Part shown: piece after piece, positions 59,966 to 64,000 of the stretch
Position numbering within the stretch: position 1 is the stretch's first letter
Layout of the letters: each line of letters opens with the position of its first letter
Source of the DNA: Streptomyces albus subsp. albus
GTDB taxonomy: Bacteria; Actinomycetota; Actinomycetes; Streptomycetales; Streptomycetaceae
DNA: 64,000 nucleotides
Assembly: GCF_000725885.1 (NCBI RefSeq)
Contig: NZ_JODR01000030.1
Coordinates: 1 to 64,000 of the forward strand
Direction of reading: 5' to 3'
The notes under the pieces: generated by a model
Told to the model about the DNA's origin: nothing
What the model saw: only the letters and a program-made list of their open reading frames with translations
Database searches by the model: none
Program-made: the position numbers and the translations under genes

Positions 59966-60954
59966 ACGGTCTCCGCGAGCCGGAATCCCATGGCGTAGAT
60001 GTCGCGTGCGTACCAGCCGTGCCGGCGCCGGCAGCGCGCGAGGTCGCCGAACCGGGTGAAGCTGCCGCCTCTGGCCACCCGGTAGCTGCCCCGGGTGCGC
60101 ACGAGGTCGTCCGCGACGTGCTCACCGCCCGGGTAGGGGCGGTAGTCGTCGGCGACGTACTCCTCGACGTTGCCGGCCATGTCGTGCACCCCGAACGGGG
60201 ACCGCCCGGCGGGGTGGACGCCGATCGGCACCGTGCTCAGCGGGCCGTTCTCCACGGTGTTGGCGCACTGCGGCCTGAAGGATTCGCCCCAGGGGTAGGC
60301 GCGCCCGTCCCCGCCCGTGGCGGCGTACTCCCATTCGGCCTCGGCCGGCAGCCGGAAGGGGCGGCCCGTGGTGGCGGCGAGCCAGGCGGCGTAGGCGTCC
60401 GCGGCCTCGGCGGGCACGGTCCACACCGGGTGGTTGGCGAGATGGACGGGGTAGACGCCGAACCGCCAGGACGTGGGCAGCCAGGTGTTCCCGGTCTCCT
60501 CCAGGAACGTGCGGTACTCGGCGTTCGTGACCGGGTGCAGCGCGATGCGGAAGGCGGCGAGGTCGGCTTCGTGGACGGGGCATTCCTTGGCGATCCACTC
60601 GCGTTCCACACCGGCGTGCCGCCACAGCTCGACGACCGCGTCCACCTCGTCGGGCGCCAGGCCGAGGGAGACCCGGGCCGCCGGCACCTCCGCCATCGGC
60701 GGGTCGTAGACGCGTACGCGCGGGTCACCGACGAGGCCCAGCACGGTCCCGGCCGCGTGGCGGCGGGAGAACTCCTGCTTGACGTCCTCGGCGATCCGGA
60801 CGAGTTCGTCCGGTTCGGCGGCGAGCAGGTCGCGGTCGCTGCGCAGCAGCCAGGCGGGGGTGCGCGCGGCGAACGAGTCGGCCAGGCCCATGGCCTCGCG
60901 GTCGGAGAGCGTGTTGGGGTTGGCCATGACGGCCTGCGGCGGGCTGCTGGTCAC
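59962..60954 (-). CDS. FGE/SUMF1-like protein (ToxD-like)
   Basis: A 330-residue protein of the formylglycine-generating-enzyme/sulfatase-modifying factor fold. The N-terminal 130 residues are helical. The FGE-sulfatase domain (about 140-330) has HPVTNAEYRTFLEETGN, FRLPAEAEWEYAATGGDGR, YPWGESFRPQCANTVENG, GVHDMAGNVEEYVADDY and VARGGSFTRFGDLARCRRRH. The first copper-binding cysteine of true FGE is absent (RGGSFTRFGD rather than RGGS-x-L-C) and only the second position has a cysteine. It is therefore unlikely to make formylglycine. The tox operon of Burkholderia has a similar gene, toxD. GTG at 60954 with GGAGG upstream. Confidence 0.88.
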   Translation of the reverse strand: MTSSPPQAVMANPNTLSDREAMGLADSFAARTPAWLLRSDRDLLAAEPDELVRIAEDVKQEFSRRHAAGTVLGLVGDPRVRVYDPPMAEVPAARVSLGLAPDEVDAVVELWRHAGVEREWIAKECPVHEADLAAFRIALHPVTNAEYRTFLEETGNTWLPTSWRFGVYPVHLANHPVWTVPAEAADAYAAWLAATTGRPFRLPAEAEWEYAATGGDGRAYPWGESFRPQCANTVENGPLSTVPIGVHPAGRSPFGVHDMAGNVEEYVADDYRPYPGGEHVADDLVRTRGSYRVARGGSFTRFGDLARCRRRHGWYARDIYAMGFRLAETV

Positions 60955-61023
60955 ACGTGCCTCCGTTGCGGTGACGGGAAGGGGATCCGGTTGCGGTGGC
61001 GTGGTGAGGCCGGACAGGGAAGA

Positions 61024-61061
61024 CCGTCCGGGGCGGGCGGATACGTCACCGCCCCGGACGG
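61024..61061 (-). terminator. Strong hairpin inside the putative tox operon
   Basis: CCGTCCGGGGCGG and CCGCCCCGGACGG make a perfect 13-bp stem with a 12-nt loop, 15 bp past the WD40 stop and 70 bp before the FGE-like start. It could terminate part of the transcripts, lower expression of the downstream genes, or stabilise a processed upstream mRNA. Confidence 0.7.
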
Positions 61062-61075
61062 CCTGCTCACGGTGG

Positions 61076-62758
61076 TCAGCCGAAAGGGTAGACCTGTCCG
61101 TCGTAGGAAGCGGCGAGGAAGGCCTTCTGCCGCGGATCGTAGGCGAGCGCGGAGATCCCTGCGGCGGTCGGCCGCTGCACGCTGCTCCACGTGCCGGTCT
61201 CCCGGTCGTGGACGGCAACCCGGCCGTTGTAGCTCCCGGTCGCGATCAGCCGCCCGTCCTGCGAGGCCGCCACGCACTTGATCGAGTGCGTGTGCGGGGT
61301 CTCCAGCGTGGTGACCTTCCCGTCCGGGTCCCAGACGCGCAGCTTCAGGTCCCGGCTGACGCTGGCGAACCAGCCGTCGCCCAGGCCGGCGCAGCCATTG
61401 GCGATCTTGTCGTGCGCCTCCTCGACCGTGGCGATCATCTCCAGCGTGGACGCCCGGTACCACGTCGCCGAGGAGTCGGCCGCCACCGAGAAGATGACAT
61501 CGCCCGAGACGGCTACGCCCTTGACGGCGTTAGTGTGCAGCGGCAGGTCCGTCACGTGCTGGAGCGCCCCGTCCGCGGTCAGCCGGAAGACGAGCCCCTC
61601 CCCTGTGTAGGCGCCCACGACAGCGTGCGGAGCACCGTCGTGCTCGAAGACGGCGCCGCAGTTCAGCGGTGAGCGGTGCTGGTACAGCTCCCTGCCGGTC
61701 AGCGCGTCGAAGACCTTGCCCAGCTGGCCGCCGGTGAGCACCAGACCGCCCAGCGGGGTCAGGAAGTTGCACAGGCTGCCGGTGTCGGCGACGTGTGCGC
61801 CGTCGCGGCGCACCGTGCCGGCGTCGCCCACGGTGAGGACGGCGGCGGGCTCGGGCAGGACGGCGTTGACTCCCCCGGTGGCCGGGACGGGAGCGCTGTC
61901 CCACACGCGGGAGGCGTAGTCGTAGCCGCGGTAGGTGGCGCCGAAGGTCGCGAAGACCAGCCGCGAGCCGCCCGCGAAGGCGCACGAGCGGGGCCAGACG
62001 TCGTCGGGCAGCGCGGTGGTGTTGACCGGTTCGGGCCGCGGCCGGCTGACGTCCCACAGCCGCATGGTGCGGTCGTAGCTGAGGCTGACGAGCAGGCCGC
62101 GGGAGTTGTCCAGGACGAGGCGCTTGATCCCCGCGTCGTGCGCCGGGAGGACCTCGCGGGAGCCGGAGTCGACGACGATGATCTGCCCGTCGTCGTTGCC
62201 CGCGAAGATGACGCCGCTGGCGGAGATGGCGATGGTGTCGGTCTCCACACCGTTCATGTCGAGGTCCGACAGCAGCTCACCCGTCTCCAGCGACCACCGT
62301 TTGATGGTTCCGTCGTCGCTGGAGGAGATCAGCTCGTCGGCGTCCTTGGCCCACTCGACGGAGATGACGTCCGCGGTGTGCCCGGTGAACGTCCGGACCA
62401 GGCGTCCGGTGAAGTCGTACGCCCGCACCCGGTGGTCGCGGGACGCCGTCGCGATCAGTTCCTTGGACGGGTGGAAGACCGACATCTCCACGTCGTCCTC
62501 CTGGTCGTCGAAGACCGCGACCAGTCTCAGGTCGGGCACCGTCCACATGCGGGCCGTGTAGTCGCTGGACGAGGTGAGGAGGTACCGGCCGTCCGGGGAG
62601 AAGGTGCACTGGTTCGCGAGGTGGTCGTGGAGCGACCGGGAGAGGGACTCACCGGTGTCCTGCGCCCAGCAGATGACTTGGTTGTCGTAGCCGGCAGTCG
62701 CGACGTAACGGTCCTGCCAGGCGGCGATCCCGCTGATGGGGCCGCGGTGCTGAATCAT
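61076..62758 (-). CDS. WD40 repeat protein (ToxC-like)
   Basis: A 560-residue protein made almost entirely of WD40-type blades. Clear repeats include QCTFSPDGRYLLTSSSDYTA, VFHPSKELIATASRDHRVRA, VISVEWAKDADELISSSDDG, RLVLDNSRGLLVSLSYDRTM and the late IKCVAASQDGRLIATGSYNG. It begins directly with a blade and has no enzyme domain, so it is a scaffold or, by the example of cofactor-free oxidases, an unrecognised catalyst. The equivalent toxC gene of Burkholderia also encodes a WD-repeat protein. ATG at 62758 overlaps the cyclohydrolase stop in ATGA. Confidence 0.92.
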   Translation of the reverse strand: MIQHRGPISGIAAWQDRYVATAGYDNQVICWAQDTGESLSRSLHDHLANQCTFSPDGRYLLTSSSDYTARMWTVPDLRLVAVFDDQEDDVEMSVFHPSKELIATASRDHRVRAYDFTGRLVRTFTGHTADVISVEWAKDADELISSSDDGTIKRWSLETGELLSDLDMNGVETDTIAISASGVIFAGNDDGQIIVVDSGSREVLPAHDAGIKRLVLDNSRGLLVSLSYDRTMRLWDVSRPRPEPVNTTALPDDVWPRSCAFAGGSRLVFATFGATYRGYDYASRVWDSAPVPATGGVNAVLPEPAAVLTVGDAGTVRRDGAHVADTGSLCNFLTPLGGLVLTGGQLGKVFDALTGRELYQHRSPLNCGAVFEHDGAPHAVVGAYTGEGLVFRLTADGALQHVTDLPLHTNAVKGVAVSGDVIFSVAADSSATWYRASTLEMIATVEEAHDKIANGCAGLGDGWFASVSRDLKLRVWDPDGKVTTLETPHTHSIKCVAASQDGRLIATGSYNGRVAVHDRETGTWSSVQRPTAAGISALAYDPRQKAFLAASYDGQVYPFG

Positions 62759-63432
62759 GCGAACTCCTGCGTGATCTCAATGCTGTGACCGTGCTGTTCG
62801 ACCTTTGCGCGGAGGTAGCGGATGTTGCGCTCGTTGGGGAACACGCCGGTCGGTACCACGTCGACGACGTCGATGCCGTACCGGCGCAGTTGCTCGGACT
62901 TGTCCGGGTTGTTGCTCAGCAGCCGCACCCGCGGGACCCCGAGGGCCTGGAGCATCTGCGCCGCCGGCCGGTAGTCGCGCAGGTCGTCGGAGAAGTTCAG
63001 CTTCCGGTTGGCCGCGAAGGTGTCCAGCCCCCGGTGCTGCTGGAGCCAGTAGGCGTCGAGCTTGTTGTAGAGGCCGATTCCGCGTCCTTCCTGCCGCAGG
63101 TAGAGCAGGATTCCCCCGGACACGGACAACAGCTCCAGGGATTCTTGCAGCTGGGGACCGCAGTCGCAGCGCGTCGAGCCGAGCACATCACCCGTCAGGC
63201 ATTCCGAGTGGAGTCTGACAAGGGGAATGTCGGCCACTGCGCCGAATTCGATGGCGACATGCTCCAGCCCGTCGCTCAGGCCCCGGAAGGAGACGATCTT
63301 CGCCGTCTCGCCCGAGTCGTTCTTCAGCCGCAGCGGCACGTTGACCCGTGCTCTGACGCCGGCACCGCCCTGTTCCCCGCCGGCTTCTGCGATACGCGGG
63401 TGCGTATCCTCGCCTTTGAGTGCATCGGTCAC
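62755..63432 (-). CDS. ribA: GTP cyclohydrolase II (ToxB-like)
   Basis: A 225-residue enzyme. The zinc cysteines are Cys78, Cys89 and Cys91 (ECLTGDVLGSTRCDCGPQL), followed by LLYLRQEGRGIGLYNKLDAY, then DTFAANRKL and DLRDYRPAAQML. It converts GTP to 2,5-diamino-6-ribosylamino-pyrimidinone phosphate, formate and pyrophosphate, the first step of riboflavin and of toxoflavin. Stand-alone GCHII without the RibB half, in an operon with WD40 and FGE-like genes, indicates a dedicated pathway; the symbol denotes family only. The GTG at 63432 has GGAGG upstream; the longer frame is unlikely. First gene of the operon. Confidence 0.92.
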   Translation of the reverse strand: MTDALKGEDTHPRIAEAGGEQGGAGVRARVNVPLRLKNDSGETAKIVSFRGLSDGLEHVAIEFGAVADIPLVRLHSECLTGDVLGSTRCDCGPQLQESLELLSVSGGILLYLRQEGRGIGLYNKLDAYWLQQHRGLDTFAANRKLNFSDDLRDYRPAAQMLQALGVPRVRLLSNNPDKSEQLRRYGIDVVDVVPTGVFPNERNIRYLRAKVEQHGHSIEITQEFA

Positions 63433-63623
63433 TGAGTCCTCCAAGGGGAAGACCAATACGTGGGTCTCTTTCTGGGACGCACACGAGTCTCCGCAATGGA
63501 TACCGCCTCCAACAATGCGTAGGCACCGATGCAGCCCCGAAGCATTTTCCGGTTGGCCCCGACCCGCCACCGAAGGGTGCCGCACGGTTGCGCGCAGCCG
63601 CCTTCCTGTGCTCGCACACGAGA

Positions 63624-63653
63624 AACCGGTGGTCACAGTCGTGACCACCGGTT
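63624..63653 (-). terminator. Hairpin terminator after the cupin gene
   Basis: AACCGGTGGTCAC and GTGACCACCGGTT form a perfect 13-bp stem with a 4-nt loop, about 30 bp beyond the cupin stop. It separates that gene from the cyclohydrolase operon. Confidence 0.85.
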
Positions 63654-63681
63654 CCGGGTGTTTCCGCGATGTTGCGCCGTA

Positions 63682-64000
63682 TCAGTCGCGGTAGCCGGCG
63701 ATCGGCCCGGAGGGCCCCGCCGAGGTGTCGGTGAAATGGTTGTCGTGTGCGAGGAAGAAGTCCAGCCGCTCCTCCTCACTCATTTGAGCCACCTCGCCCA
63801 GCCGCTCGAAGTATTCCTCGCGGGGCGCCCCGGGGGCGAACAGCATGAGGAAGGAGGTGAGTTCGCCGGTCTCGTTGCGGAAGGCATGCAGACCTCCGGG
63901 CGGCACATAGGCGTAGTCGCCCGCCTTCGCCTCGAACCACCGCTCGCCGTCGAAGAGACGCAGCTTCCCGGAGAGCAGGTAGAACGCTTCCGACATCGTC
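63682..64000 (-). CDS. Cupin domain-containing protein (partial)
   Basis: The C-terminal 105 residues of a cupin-2 type protein. The double-stranded beta-helix motif is visible as FYLLSGKLRLFDGERWF and KAGDYAYVPPGGLHAFRNET, with the last His a metal ligand. The tail reads EEERLDFFLAHDNHFTDT. The N-terminus lies past the right edge, so the ATG at 63996 is probably internal. It is on the same strand as the tox-like operon but is separated by a terminator, so its membership in the cluster is uncertain. Confidence 0.85.
   Translation of the reverse strand, partial: TMSEAFYLLSGKLRLFDGERWFEAKAGDYAYVPPGGLHAFRNETGELTSFLMLFAPGAPREEYFERLGEVAQMSEEERLDFFLAHDNHFTDTSAGPSGPIAGYRD

Noticed and set aside
63433..63623. 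FMN riboswitch upstream of the GTP cyclohydrolase II gene
   Set aside because: I looked for the conserved FMN element blocks and saw none; the region is short and lacks the multi-stem layout.
1..64000. tRNA, rRNA, CRISPR array, IS element or prophage integrase
   Set aside because: No conserved tRNA arms, regularly spaced repeats, transposase DDE motif or integrase was seen anywhere.

Overview
The window is a GC-rich actinobacterial chromosome segment, most likely from Streptomyces or a close relative. The evidence is the strong third-position G/C bias, frequent GTG starts, 4-bp GTGA/ATGA gene overlaps, and marker families such as DUF574 methyltransferases, the reduced second nuo operon, TerD/TerB, Spo0M and F420-type deazaflavin oxidoreductases. 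No rRNA, tRNA, CRISPR array, transposase or integrase was recognised.

Layout. 1-15 kb: mixed metabolism (carboxylesterase, GlcD-like FAD oxidase, a divergent MarR/hydrolase pair sharing a direct repeat, a branched-chain aminotransferase, a PAS-GAF-PP2C phosphatase broken by one extra C, a class V aminotransferase, HD-domain, deazaflavin oxidoreductase, EF-hand, DUF574 and hydrolase genes). 15.3-16.9 kb: a secreted protein whose N-terminal half matches the CdtB (cytolethal distending toxin, DNase I fold) signature and which carries a C-terminal domain of its own. 17.5-20.7 kb: a translationally coupled three-gene sugar catabolic operon behind a LacI-type palindrome. 21.1-29.3 kb: a reduced complex-I-like operon (A, D-like, H, J, K, L, M, N). 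29.4-40.6 kb: a stress island with TerD, TerB, two TatA paralogues, a LytR-CpsA-Psr protein, an ArsR/MgtA-type P-ATPase pair, a GlsB-type protein, BlaI plus an M56 protease, Hsp20 and Spo0M. Four copies of a CTACA-N4-TGTAG palindrome, typical of BlaI/MecI operators, lie in front of genes of this island. 41-55 kb: envelope sugar genes (GtrA, glycosyltransferase), methyltransferases, a DUF4232 lipoprotein, AraC and LysR regulators, MFS exporters, an amidohydrolase and a secreted protein.

55.4-56.7 kb holds gene debris (an HxlR remnant and others) bordering a minus-strand operon at 56.7-63.4 kb. In transcription order this encodes GTP cyclohydrolase II, a WD40 protein, an FGE/SUMF1-like protein, a RibD-like deaminase/reductase, a tandem flavodoxin-like protein and a SAM methyltransferase. 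Apart from the flavodoxin, the set corresponds one for one to toxB-C-D-E-A of the Burkholderia toxoflavin operon. The operon is therefore a strong candidate for a pyrimidotriazine (toxoflavin/fervenulin/reumycin type) biosynthetic cluster. The tandem flavoprotein is the unexplained addition. A cupin gene runs off the right edge.

Genes likely to work together are the 7-azapteridine operon; BlaI/M56 with the genes behind the shared palindrome; the nuo2 operon as one membrane complex; and the LysR/MHS-transporter/amidohydrolase unit. All functions are inferred from sequence alone.
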